The notes beneath the pieces were generated by a model, which worked only from the letters and a program-made list of their open reading frames with translations, made no database searches and was not told where the DNA came from. Position numbers and translations under genes: made by a program. Positions 54,824 to 63,013 of a DNA stretch of 64,000 bases are shown piece after piece; the stretch's first letter is position 1; each line of letters opens with the position of its first letter. This DNA is from Marinoscillum sp964351625. Its GTDB lineage: Bacteria; Bacteroidota; Bacteroidia; Cytophagales; Cyclobacteriaceae. The stretch lies in assembly GCA_964351625.1 (NCBI GenBank), contig CAYGOV010000004.1:124001-188000 (forward strand), read 5' to 3'.

Positions 54824-56155
54824 GTGCTAAGCCTTAAACGACATACCTTCAAACATGGCGTTCATCCACCGGAGCACAAAGTGGAAACCTGTGGTCTTCC
54901 GATCAAGCAATTTTCTTTTGCTCCGCTGATGATGCTTCCTGTTTCTCAGCACATTGGTGCGCCTTCCAAGATTGTTGTGAGAGAAGGTCAAGAGGTGGTT
55001 CGTGGACAACTGCTTGCAAAGTCGGACGGTTATCTCTCTGTGCCGCTCCATGCACCGGCCTCTGGTAAGATTCGGAAAATAGCCAACGTGCCTACCATTT
55101 CTGGAAAGATGACCGTGGGTATTTACCTCGAAACCTTTCCATCTTCCACGCAAGAAGTGTTAGAAGATGAGCCAATTGATTTGGTCACAGCTACACCAGA
55201 GGAAATACTATCAGCAATCCAGAACGCAGGCATTGTGGGTTTGGGGGGAGCAGCATTTCCCACACACGCTAAGTTGAATATTCCTGAAGGAAAACACTGT
55301 GATGTGTTGATCATCAATGGGATAGAATGCGAACCTTACCTCACCACAGATCACCGAGTGATGCTCGAGCAACCTGAAGATATCTTCCTAGGCATCAAGT
55401 ACTTACTGAAAGCAGTTAAAGCCAAAAGAGCAATCATTGGGATAGAAGCCAATAAGCAAGACGCGGCAGTTTTCTTATCGAGCTATTTGCCTGATGACGG
55501 CTCTGTTTCGGTGGAAGTAGTCCCTGTCAAGTATCCTCAAGGCGCGGAAAAAATGCTCATCACATCATTACTCGGAAGAGAAGTGCCATCCGGTGGGTTG
55601 CCTATAGATGTAAATGCCGTAGTGGTCAATGTGGCCACCACCGCAGAGATCGGGCGACTGCTTCCGCATGGTAGAGGCATTCAAGAACGTGTAGTTACTA
55701 TCACTGGCCCAGCCGTCCAAAAGAAAGGAAATTACCTCGTGCCGATTGGTACTCCGCTGCGATATGTATTAGAGCAAGTAGGGGTAAAAGGTTCAGTTAG
55801 TGAAGTATATATGGGTGGTCCAATGATGGGTGTGGCAGTATCAAACCTCGACATTTCAATAGTCAAGGGAACTTCTGGTATCGTCATCTTCACTGAAGAG
55901 GACGTTAGTCGACCAGAGCAAGTCTATCCTTGTATCAAATGTGGCGCTTGTGTAGATGCCTGCCCACTTTCCTTGAACCCATCCAAATTGGGTATTTTGG
56001 CAAAGTTTGAAGCCTATGATAAGATGGCTTCAGAGTTTCATTTGATGGATTGCTTTGAATGTGGGTCATGCTCATTTGTATGTCCTTCACACATTCCATT
56101 GGTGCAGTATTTCAGATTATCTAAATCTATTGTGCGTAAAAGAAAAGTAGCCTAA
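54824..56155 (+). CDS. rnfC: Rnf complex subunit RnfC
   Basis: 443 residues from a GTG three bases after the PFOR stop. RnfC is the peripheral NAD(H)-binding subunit: GLGGAAFPTHAKLNIP is the NADH/FMN site, and two [4Fe-4S] sites are at Cys370 (CIKCGACVDACPLSLNP) and Cys410 (CFECGSCSFVCP). The protein lacks the long Ala/Lys-rich C-terminal extension of proteobacterial RnfC. The stop overlaps the rnfD start. Confidence 0.95.
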   Translation: MLSLKRHTFKHGVHPPEHKVETCGLPIKQFSFAPLMMLPVSQHIGAPSKIVVREGQEVVRGQLLAKSDGYLSVPLHAPASGKIRKIANVPTISGKMTVGIYLETFPSSTQEVLEDEPIDLVTATPEEILSAIQNAGIVGLGGAAFPTHAKLNIPEGKHCDVLIINGIECEPYLTTDHRVMLEQPEDIFLGIKYLLKAVKAKRAIIGIEANKQDAAVFLSSYLPDDGSVSVEVVPVKYPQGAEKMLITSLLGREVPSGGLPIDVNAVVVNVATTAEIGRLLPHGRGIQERVVTITGPAVQKKGNYLVPIGTPLRYVLEQVGVKGSVSEVYMGGPMMGVAVSNLDISIVKGTSGIVIFTEEDVSRPEQVYPCIKCGACVDACPLSLNPSKLGILAKFEAYDKMASEFHLMDCFECGSCSFVCPSHIPLVQYFRLSKSIVRKRKVA

Positions 56156-57168
56156 TGTTCAAGAAAACGCTAAATATCAGCACTTCACCGCATCTGACGA
56201 ACAACACCAGTGTTGATATAATCATGCGTAATGTGGTTTATGCCATGTTGCCTGCTGCTTTGTTCTCTGTGTATTCCTTTGGCTGGAATGCAGCATTGGT
56301 ATTGATCACTTCTACGGGATCTTGTTTACTCACCGAACATTTATTGTGTCGGTTATCTAAAAAGAAAAGTACCGTTTCTGACTGGTCTGCAATCATTACT
56401 GGTTTATTACTTGGATTAACACTTCCGCCCATTTTCCCACTTTGGATGACTTTTCTAGGAGGCGCTATTGCCATCGGGATGGGTAAATTCTTATTCGGAG
56501 GATTGGGTTACAATGTCTTTAATCCAGCACTTGTTGGTAGAGCAGTATTGCAGGCTGCATTTCCAGTAGCCATTACCACTTGGTATACAGCCTTTATGGA
56601 TGACCGCTTCAGCCATATCAATGCCTCCATATTGACACTGCCATTTCTAGAACCGGTTATAGATGGGACATCAGGAGCTACCCCTTTATCAGCTTTCAAA
56701 TTCGATGGAGTCACAACGAATGCAGCTGACCTTGCCCTTGGGTTGGTAAGTGGGTCTACGGGGGAGACCTGTGCCATTCTGATCTTTCTTGGTGGAGTTT
56801 ATCTAGCTATTAGAAACTTTATGAACTGGAGGATACCTGTGGCTATTCTAACCACTGTTTTCGCTTTTAGCGGCATCCTTTACCTGATAGACGCCACACA
56901 ATATCCTTCGCCTTTTTTCATGCTCTTCTCAGGAGGGCTCATGTTGGGTGCCGTGTTTATGGCTACTGATATGGTCGCTTCACCCATTACCTCACTAGGC
57001 GTGATACTCTATGGCGTGATCATAGGGGTTTTGGTGGTGATTATAAGAATTTGGGGTGGGCTTCCAGAAGGAGTCATGTATGCCATTTTATTGGCTAATG
57101 CCATTTCACCTCATATAGACAGACTGATCCGCTATCGCGTCTATGGAACATCTGTAAAAATCTCATGA
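56155..57168 (+). CDS. rnfD: Rnf complex subunit RnfD
   Basis: 337 residues with about nine or ten hydrophobic segments. The covalent FMN attachment site is Thr176 in DGTSGATPLSAF. MFKKTLNISTSPHLTNN at the N-terminus and the NPALVGRAVLQAAFP block are typical. It carries electrons through the membrane between RnfG and the other subunits. It overlaps rnfC by one base and rnfG by four. Confidence 0.95.
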   Translation: MFKKTLNISTSPHLTNNTSVDIIMRNVVYAMLPAALFSVYSFGWNAALVLITSTGSCLLTEHLLCRLSKKKSTVSDWSAIITGLLLGLTLPPIFPLWMTFLGGAIAIGMGKFLFGGLGYNVFNPALVGRAVLQAAFPVAITTWYTAFMDDRFSHINASILTLPFLEPVIDGTSGATPLSAFKFDGVTTNAADLALGLVSGSTGETCAILIFLGGVYLAIRNFMNWRIPVAILTTVFAFSGILYLIDATQYPSPFFMLFSGGLMLGAVFMATDMVASPITSLGVILYGVIIGVLVVIIRIWGGLPEGVMYAILLANAISPHIDRLIRYRVYGTSVKIS

Positions 57169-57839
57169 GCCAATCCACTACCATATCGTCAGCCAATCCA
57201 ATGCACATGCTTCGTGCCATGGTAGGAATCGGTGCGCTGTGCGGGTTGCTCATCGTCCTTACCTATGAAGGCACGCTGCCTCGCGTGGAGCAATTAAAAG
57301 CGGAAGCACTACAGCAAGCCATCTTTAAAGTCTTGCCCGGTATCACCAATACGAAAGCTTACAAAATGAGCGATGGAGCATTTATCCTAACCGAAGATCA
57401 GACAGAAGCAGACTTGTACGCTGGCTATGATGATCGAGGAAAATTCAAAGGTGTAGCGATCGAAGCAAGTGGTCAGGGCTATGCAGACATAATTAAAGTA
57501 CTCTATGGATATAGTCCTGAAAAACAACAAGTTATTGGCTTCTATGTGTTAGAAAGCAAAGAGACACCAGGACTTGGAGACAAGATCGAAAAGGATCCGA
57601 AATTTCTAGATAATTTCACTGCGATGGACGTGACTCTCACAGCATCACTCGATGCATTGGTAAACACTGTTGTGACGGTGAAACAAGGCACTAAGCAAAA
57701 TTCCTGGGAGATAGACGGCATCACTGGCGCGACCATTTCATCACGAGCCATTGGTAGCCTTCTTCAGAAAAGTACGGATGAATGGATGCCAATCATCTAT
57801 GAACATCAGGAGGTTTTTAAACAAGCTACTAATGAATAG
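57165..57839 (+). CDS. rnfG: Rnf complex subunit RnfG
   Basis: 224 residues: one N-terminal membrane helix (LRAMVGIGALCGLLIVLTY) and a periplasmic FMN-binding domain. The FMN-carrying threonine is Thr190 in DGITGATISSRAI; YGYSPEKQQVIGFYVLESKETPGLG is the other family block. An ApbE-type flavin transferase is needed to load it and is not in this window. Overlaps rnfD by four bases and rnfE by eight. Confidence 0.95.
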   Translation: MSQSTTISSANPMHMLRAMVGIGALCGLLIVLTYEGTLPRVEQLKAEALQQAIFKVLPGITNTKAYKMSDGAFILTEDQTEADLYAGYDDRGKFKGVAIEASGQGYADIIKVLYGYSPEKQQVIGFYVLESKETPGLGDKIEKDPKFLDNFTAMDVTLTASLDALVNTVVTVKQGTKQNSWEIDGITGATISSRAIGSLLQKSTDEWMPIIYEHQEVFKQATNE

Positions 57840-58473
57840 CAATCAAAACGATACTGCGGGAACCAAGTTGGCTCCAACTTCTACTGATGAATTCATCAAA
57901 GGGCTTTGGAGAGAAAACCCCGTGTTTGTCCAAGTGCTAGGAATGTGCCCCGTTTTGGCTGTTTCCAATACGGCTGAAAATGCCCTCGCTATGGGTACAG
58001 CAACTGCTTTTGTGCTGCTCATGTCCAATATTCTGGTTTCACAATTGAGAAACTTCATACCCAAAGAAGTAAGGATAGCCTCCTACATACTGATCATTGC
58101 TACATTCGTAACAGTCACCGATTATGCCATTCAGGCAATCAGCGTAGATCTGCATAAAAGCCTTGGTGCTTTTATTTCATTGATTGTTGTGAACTGTCTG
58201 ATTTTGAGTAGGGCAGAAGCCTTTGCCTCAAAGAATACTGTCGGCAAGTCCATCATGGATGCCTTAGGTATGGGATTTGGCTTTATCATAGGACTTTCCG
58301 CTTTGGGCGCTGTTAGAGAAATACTCGGGAATGGTTCGATCTTCGGTTTCAGCCTTTTTGCTCCATCGTATCAGGAGTGGGTGGTCATGATTTTACCAGC
58401 TGGTGGATTCTTTACGCTCGCGGCTTGGCTATTGTTATTTAACATCATCAAAGAAAGGAGGGCAGCATCATGA
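57832..58473 (+). CDS. rnfE: Rnf complex subunit RnfE
   Basis: 213 residues from the ATG at 57832, inside the end of rnfG; the frame is open further upstream but that portion is not RnfE-like. Six hydrophobic segments, with FIKGLWRENPVFVQVLGMCPVLAVS containing the conserved membrane cysteine that, with its RnfA counterpart, is thought to hold a [2Fe-2S] cluster. It is the inverted homologue of RnfA. Stop overlaps the rnfA start by four bases. Confidence 0.95.
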   Translation: MNSNQNDTAGTKLAPTSTDEFIKGLWRENPVFVQVLGMCPVLAVSNTAENALAMGTATAFVLLMSNILVSQLRNFIPKEVRIASYILIIATFVTVTDYAIQAISVDLHKSLGAFISLIVVNCLILSRAEAFASKNTVGKSIMDALGMGFGFIIGLSALGAVREILGNGSIFGFSLFAPSYQEWVVMILPAGGFFTLAAWLLLFNIIKERRAAS

Positions 58474-59051
58474 ATGACGAATCACTCACCCAAATTTTTA
58501 TCAATGCCAGTTTGGTAAACAACTTCGTGTTGGCCTATTTCATGGGTATTTGTCCATTTCTCGGTGTTTCAGGAAAAATCGATACCGCCAGTAAAATGGG
58601 TGGGGCTGTCACTTTTGTGATGCTCATTAGCTCTGTCTGTGCTTATGGAATTCATGCATTATTGGTAGCGATAGATGCGCCATATCTACAGCTCATCAGC
58701 TATATCGTAGTGATCGCCTCTACAGTACAGCTCGTCGAAATGTTCGTGAAAAAAATGAGTCCAACTCTTTTTAAAGCATTGGGAATATTTCTCCCTCTGA
58801 TCACCACCAACTGTGCTATTCTGGGCCTTGCCCTATTTCAAACTAATAAAGGTTATGATCTTCTACAGAGCATGGTATATGCACTGGGAGCAGGAGCGGG
58901 ATTTACATTGGCACTGGTGCTTATTGCAGGATTTAGGGAGCAGCTAGAGTTTGCCGAAGTACCAAAAGTCATTCGAGGAACAGTCTTGACGCTCATGGTA
59001 GCAGGCATTCTTTCATTAGCATTTATGGGGTTTTCAGGATTAGGAAATTGA
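58470..59051 (+). CDS. rnfA: Rnf complex subunit RnfA
   Basis: 193 residues, six hydrophobic segments. LVNNFVLAYFMGICPFLGVSG holds the conserved Cys of the membrane cluster and FLPLITTNCAILGLALF the second. It pairs with RnfE to form the inner-membrane core. The mini-protein gene follows after two bases. Confidence 0.95.
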   Translation: MNDESLTQIFINASLVNNFVLAYFMGICPFLGVSGKIDTASKMGGAVTFVMLISSVCAYGIHALLVAIDAPYLQLISYIVVIASTVQLVEMFVKKMSPTLFKALGIFLPLITTNCAILGLALFQTNKGYDLLQSMVYALGAGAGFTLALVLIAGFREQLEFAEVPKVIRGTVLTLMVAGILSLAFMGFSGLGN

Positions 59052-59053
59052 AA

Positions 59054-59257
59054 ATGGAATTAATTGGAAAATATATCATCGCAATAACAGGAATCGTCGG
59101 ACTGATGGTTGGCTGGACAATCGTCCAACAACTTTGGCGGACAGCCTTTCCCGATCAACACATAGATGAGGACGTACTGGCTGGAAGGTCAGACTGTGGA
59201 AGCTGCGGCTGCACCACACCTTGCGCAATTAAAAAAACGGATAAAAATAAACGATAG
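59054..59257 (+). CDS. Cysteine-rich single-helix mini-protein inside the Rnf operon
   Basis: 67 residues from the ATG at 59054; a TTG two codons earlier overlaps rnfA. One transmembrane helix (YIIAITGIVGLMVGWTIVQQL) is followed by a short linker and a soluble tail with DCGSCGCTTPCAIKK, four cysteines in ten residues, then lysines. The layout, helix then clustered cysteines, is that of NqrM, the maturation factor that supplies iron to the NqrD/NqrE membrane cluster, and RnfA/E are the homologues of NqrE/D. It is therefore a candidate assembly factor for the Rnf membrane cluster, but the cysteine spacing differs from NqrM as I know it. Confidence 0.75.
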   Translation: MELIGKYIIAITGIVGLMVGWTIVQQLWRTAFPDQHIDEDVLAGRSDCGSCGCTTPCAIKKTDKNKR

Positions 59258-59261
59258 AGCT

Positions 59262-60119
59262 ATGGCACATTTATCAGATTACGATATCAAGAAAAAACAT
59301 CAAGCAATTGTTAAAAAGACTAGACGCTTAAGTCCGGAAGACTCGGATGAAATTCGCGAAATCACCCTTGAAGTGAAAACACCAGGATTTACCTGCGATG
59401 TAGACCAGAGCTTTGGGGTATTGCTGGACTCTCAGGATGATTTCGGAAACACGATGCATCACAGGCTTTACAGTGTAGCTGATCTTCCTTCCACAACTAA
59501 GAATAAGACCACCATTAAGATGCTAGTGAAACGCTGCAATTATGTCGATGATTTCAGTGGCGAATTGGAAAAGGGTATTGCTTCTAATTATTTGTGTGAT
59601 CGGAAAGTCGGAGATGAAATCACCATCACGGGACCCTATGAGTTGGCCTTCTCACTGCCTGAGGAGAAAGATGCCAATCTTATTCTCATCGGTATGGGTA
59701 CTGGTATTGCGCCTTTCCGAGCCTTCATCAAACACATCTATGCAAATGTCAAAGACTGGCATGGTAGGATTTTACTCTTCTTTGGTGCAAAAAGTGGATT
59801 GGAGTTACTTTATCAGAACGAACTCGATGATGATCTTACGAGCTACTACGATGAGAAAACATTCAAAGCCATTCATGCGCTGAGTCCAAGGCCACTGTGG
59901 CATGATCCAGTAGTATTGGATCAAGCTATCGAAGATCGATCAGAGGAAATTTTAGACATGCTCTCTCTGCTAAACACCTATGTCTATGTAGCAGGTCATG
60001 ATCGTGTGAAAAAAGGCTTGGATGAGGCATTTAGCAGTGTAATGGGCTCTGAGAAGAAATGGAAAACACGCAAGGCAGAGTTGATTGCAGGTAAAAAATG
60101 GGTGGAACTTATTTACTAA
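59262..60119 (+). CDS. Ferredoxin-NADP+ reductase-like flavoprotein within the rnf operon
   Basis: 285 residues from the ATG at 59262, four bases after the mini-protein stop. A plant-type FNR fold: FAD-binding domain with HHRLYSVADLP (the RxYS motif) and GDEITITGPYE, then the NAD(P) domain with GMGTGIAPFRAFIKHIY and a C-terminal YVYVAGHDRVKKGLDEAF. No ferredoxin domain is fused, unlike NqrF. It could pass electrons between reduced ferredoxin and NADP(H), or act as an NADH-side module of this Rnf. Nicotinamide preference is not readable. FNR is not a usual rnf-operon member. Confidence 0.88.
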   Translation: MAHLSDYDIKKKHQAIVKKTRRLSPEDSDEIREITLEVKTPGFTCDVDQSFGVLLDSQDDFGNTMHHRLYSVADLPSTTKNKTTIKMLVKRCNYVDDFSGELEKGIASNYLCDRKVGDEITITGPYELAFSLPEEKDANLILIGMGTGIAPFRAFIKHIYANVKDWHGRILLFFGAKSGLELLYQNELDDDLTSYYDEKTFKAIHALSPRPLWHDPVVLDQAIEDRSEEILDMLSLLNTYVYVAGHDRVKKGLDEAFSSVMGSEKKWKTRKAELIAGKKWVELIY

Positions 60120-60131
60120 AACAATGATCTC

Positions 60132-61001
60132 ATGACAGTATTGATTGCGGTAATAGCACTTGGGGGATTGACCCTTCTTTTGGCACTAATGCTGGTGGTG
60201 GCCAACCGCAAACTCTATGTCTATGAAGATCCGCGCATCGATGTAGTAGAGGATATGCTGCCGCATGCCAACTGTGGTGCATGTGGACTCCCAGGATGCC
60301 GTCCCTTTGCAGAAGCCGTGGTGGATGGAAGGATGCTCCCCGGAAAATGTACGGTAAGCTCTGATGAAGGAAGAGCGGCTATTGCCAGTTACTTAGGTGT
60401 CGATCTTGGAAATGAGGAAAAACAAGTTGCAAGATTGGCATGTGCAGGAGGAACCAATGTAGCTAGAAATAAAGCGAGTTATCAAGGAATAGCCTCATGC
60501 ACAGGAGCTGCCTTGGTATCAGGTGGAGGAAAAGGGTGCTATTGGGGTTGCCTTGGTTTTGGCGATTGCCAAAAAGTATGTGACTTTGATGCCATATCGA
60601 TGAATGAGCATTCCCTACCAGTAGTCGATCTAGACAAGTGTACGGCCTGTGGAGATTGTGTAGAGGTTTGCCCAAAAGACTTGTTTTCGCTTCAGCCAAT
60701 CAGTCATCAGCTTTGGGTTGCTTGTAAGAATCTTGAGAAAGGAGACGACATTCTCGAAGACTGTCAGGTGGGCTGCACGGCTTGTGGCCGTTGCGCTATG
60801 GATGCGAAGGGCGATCTCATTGTGATGAAAAATAATCTTCCTGTTATCGATTACAAGCTTTTCAGCCAACAAACTCAGGATCCAATTCAAAGATGCCCGA
60901 CAGGTGCGATCGTATGGCTTGATCAGAAACTTGGTACCATCAAAGGGCGAGAGAGTAAAAAAATTATCCGAAAAGGAGAGCGAGAAATCGGATTCTCATA
61001 A
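60132..61001 (+). CDS. rnfB: Rnf complex subunit RnfB
   Basis: 289 residues, last rnf gene instead of the usual early position. An N-terminal membrane helix (VLIAVIALGGLTLLLALMLVV) is followed by the RnfB signature NCGACGLPGC (Cys48, 51, 56, with the fourth near GKCTVS) and then iron-sulfur sites in a ferredoxin-like part: CYWGCLGFGDCQKVC, CTACGDCVEVCPKDL, CQVGCTACGRCAMD and CPTGAIVW. It takes electrons from reduced ferredoxin. It starts 12 bases after the FNR-like gene. Confidence 0.93.
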   Translation: MTVLIAVIALGGLTLLLALMLVVANRKLYVYEDPRIDVVEDMLPHANCGACGLPGCRPFAEAVVDGRMLPGKCTVSSDEGRAAIASYLGVDLGNEEKQVARLACAGGTNVARNKASYQGIASCTGAALVSGGGKGCYWGCLGFGDCQKVCDFDAISMNEHSLPVVDLDKCTACGDCVEVCPKDLFSLQPISHQLWVACKNLEKGDDILEDCQVGCTACGRCAMDAKGDLIVMKNNLPVIDYKLFSQQTQDPIQRCPTGAIVWLDQKLGTIKGRESKKIIRKGEREIGFS

Positions 61002-61047
61002 GATGAAAACAAAGAGCATAAAATACAGAAAGACTTGACAATACTCT

Positions 61048-61076
61048 TTTTTAGTGATGACATATATCACCAAAAA
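61048..61076. promoter_or_regulatory. Imperfect palindrome between rnfB and korA
   Basis: Arms TTTTTAGTGAT (61048-61058) and ATCACCAAAAA (61066-61076) are complementary at 10 of 11 positions with a seven-base loop. It lies 45 bases before the korA ATG in the 119-base gap. It could be a regulator site or a weak terminator/attenuator. Confidence 0.4.
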
Positions 61077-61120
61077 GAAAAGTCAATATTTCGTAATTAG
61101 TAATAGTTAAATACCTGATT

Positions 61121-63010
61121 ATGAGCATATCTGAAGTGATTCAAGAAACATCGGTCAAGCAGAATCGCACAGCGATCAAGGAGGCCATCGTAGAAATTGT
61201 AAGTGACTCTGGAGAAGGTGCTCAAAAGGCCGGCCAAAGCTTAGGTAAGATCTCTGCGAAGATGGGAAATGGGGTTTGGACCGTTGAGATTATCCCCGCC
61301 GAGATTCAACCTCCTGCACGCTCCAAAGCAGGCGCTTCTGGTATTAGAGTACGAATGGGAACCAACAAAATCACCAATATGGGTGATCATGCCGATATCG
61401 TAGTGGCGCTCAATGAACAAGTGCTTTATGGCAGGATAGATCAAAATGCTTACAAGCCCGGCACTCACTTACTCATTGAAAATAAATGGGCCAAACAAAG
61501 TTCAGAAATCACCAAGCAATATGAGGAGTCCATCGCACGCTTCACGGAGCTTGGGTACATCATACATGAAATTCCAATGGAAAAGGAATGCCTGAAAGTG
61601 GTTTCCGACGCTCGAAAGGGTAAAAACATGTGGGTGCTTGGACTATTGTGCCAGATATATGATCGTGATTTAGAAATAGCAGCTAATCAGATTCGTCAAA
61701 TCTTTAAAAAGAAAACAGAGGAAGTCATTCAAAGCAATCTTGACCTGCTCCATTCTGGACACAAATGGGCAGGCGAAAATCTAGTGCTATATTATACGAT
61801 TCCTTGTAAGCCATCTAATCAGGAGTTTGTGGTAATGAATGGCAATGAGGCCGTGAGCCTCGGCGTGATGGCTGCTGGAATAGAAGTTTGCTCCATGTAC
61901 CCAATTACGCCTGCTACGTCCGCTACCCATGCCATGGCAGAGAAAATCGAATCGGCAGGGGGAATTATCCATCAGGCGGAAGATGAAATAGCGGCCATAG
62001 GATTTGCGATAGGTGCTTCTTACGCAGGCAAGACCGCTGTGACCATCACATCTGGCCCTGGTATAGCTTTAAAAACAGAGTTTATCGGATTGGCAGTCAT
62101 GGCTGAAGTACCGCTTGTGATTGTAAATGTCCAACGTGGAGGACCATCCACTGGCCTGCCTACTAAAGTTGAGCAGGGTGATTTGCTCGCGGTTCTTTAT
62201 GGAGCTGCTGGGGACGCTCCAAAAGTGATCATCGCACCGTCGACTATTGAAGAATGCTTTCATTATATCATTCTAGCTAGAAAACTTGCAGAGGCATTCA
62301 GAACGCCAGTATTTGTACTTACAGATACAAATCTTGCTACAGGGGTACAGCCTTTCCCAAGACCTCAGATTAAGTCGGAGTGGTTTGCAGATCCAATAGA
62401 CCAGAGTAAATGGGAGGAAGGCGTAAAAGCCTACGACTGGGATGAAAAAACAGGAATAAGCAGGCGGCCTATACCAGGACAAAAAGGAGGGATGTATACG
62501 CTGACAGGCCTAGCTCATGATGAAGAAAGCCATGTGGCTTATGATCCAGCCATAAACCAACGCGCAGTAGAAAGTAGGAGTCGGAAGTTGGCAGCTTTAG
62601 GACAGACCCTAAAGCCTCCAAAAGTTTTTGGTGAGCCAGAAGGTGATTTACTACTGATTGGTTGGGGATCAACGCGTGGAGCAATAGAAGAAGCTGTAGA
62701 GCGTGCTCAGAAAAAAGAAGCGAAAGTGAGTTGTGTACACTTGCATTTCCTCAGTCCTTTGGAGCCAGGCCTCAAAGAGATTTTTAGCAAATTCAAGAAA
62801 GTAAAAACAGTAGAGATCAATTACAGCGACACTTTGGGCAATCCTCTGGTTACGGTCGAAAATAGACGTTATGCCCAACTGGCGTGGTACTTAAGAGCAC
62901 AGACGCTGATAGACATTGACTGCTTCAGTAATGTGTATGGACAACCGCTTAGCCCAATTCAAATACTGAAAATGATGGAAACCGAATTGAAAACAACCCT
63001 AATTGACTGA
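61121..63010 (+). CDS. korA: 2-oxoacid:ferredoxin oxidoreductase, fused gamma-alpha subunit
   Basis: 629 residues, gamma domain first (about 20-190: GEGAQKAGQSLGKISAKM) and alpha domain after (about 225-629): MNGNEAVSLGVMAAGIEVC, YPITPATSATHAMAEKI, and GGPSTGLPTKVEQGDL. This is the two-subunit Kor/2-oxoglutarate synthase layout of many aerobes and Bacteroidota. The pyruvate-type domain II and iron-sulfur domain of PFOR are absent. With the beta subunit it converts 2-oxoglutarate (probable) to succinyl-CoA, CO2 and reduced ferredoxin or back. The beta gene begins three bases after the stop. Confidence 0.92.
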   Translation: MSISEVIQETSVKQNRTAIKEAIVEIVSDSGEGAQKAGQSLGKISAKMGNGVWTVEIIPAEIQPPARSKAGASGIRVRMGTNKITNMGDHADIVVALNEQVLYGRIDQNAYKPGTHLLIENKWAKQSSEITKQYEESIARFTELGYIIHEIPMEKECLKVVSDARKGKNMWVLGLLCQIYDRDLEIAANQIRQIFKKKTEEVIQSNLDLLHSGHKWAGENLVLYYTIPCKPSNQEFVVMNGNEAVSLGVMAAGIEVCSMYPITPATSATHAMAEKIESAGGIIHQAEDEIAAIGFAIGASYAGKTAVTITSGPGIALKTEFIGLAVMAEVPLVIVNVQRGGPSTGLPTKVEQGDLLAVLYGAAGDAPKVIIAPSTIEECFHYIILARKLAEAFRTPVFVLTDTNLATGVQPFPRPQIKSEWFADPIDQSKWEEGVKAYDWDEKTGISRRPIPGQKGGMYTLTGLAHDEESHVAYDPAINQRAVESRSRKLAALGQTLKPPKVFGEPEGDLLLIGWGSTRGAIEEAVERAQKKEAKVSCVHLHFLSPLEPGLKEIFSKFKKVKTVEINYSDTLGNPLVTVENRRYAQLAWYLRAQTLIDIDCFSNVYGQPLSPIQILKMMETELKTTLID

Positions 63011-63013
63011 CCC

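Noticed and set aside
59262..60119. NqrF identity for the FNR-like gene
   Set aside because: There is no N-terminal [2Fe-2S] ferredoxin domain or membrane helix, and the other genes are Rnf rather than Nqr.
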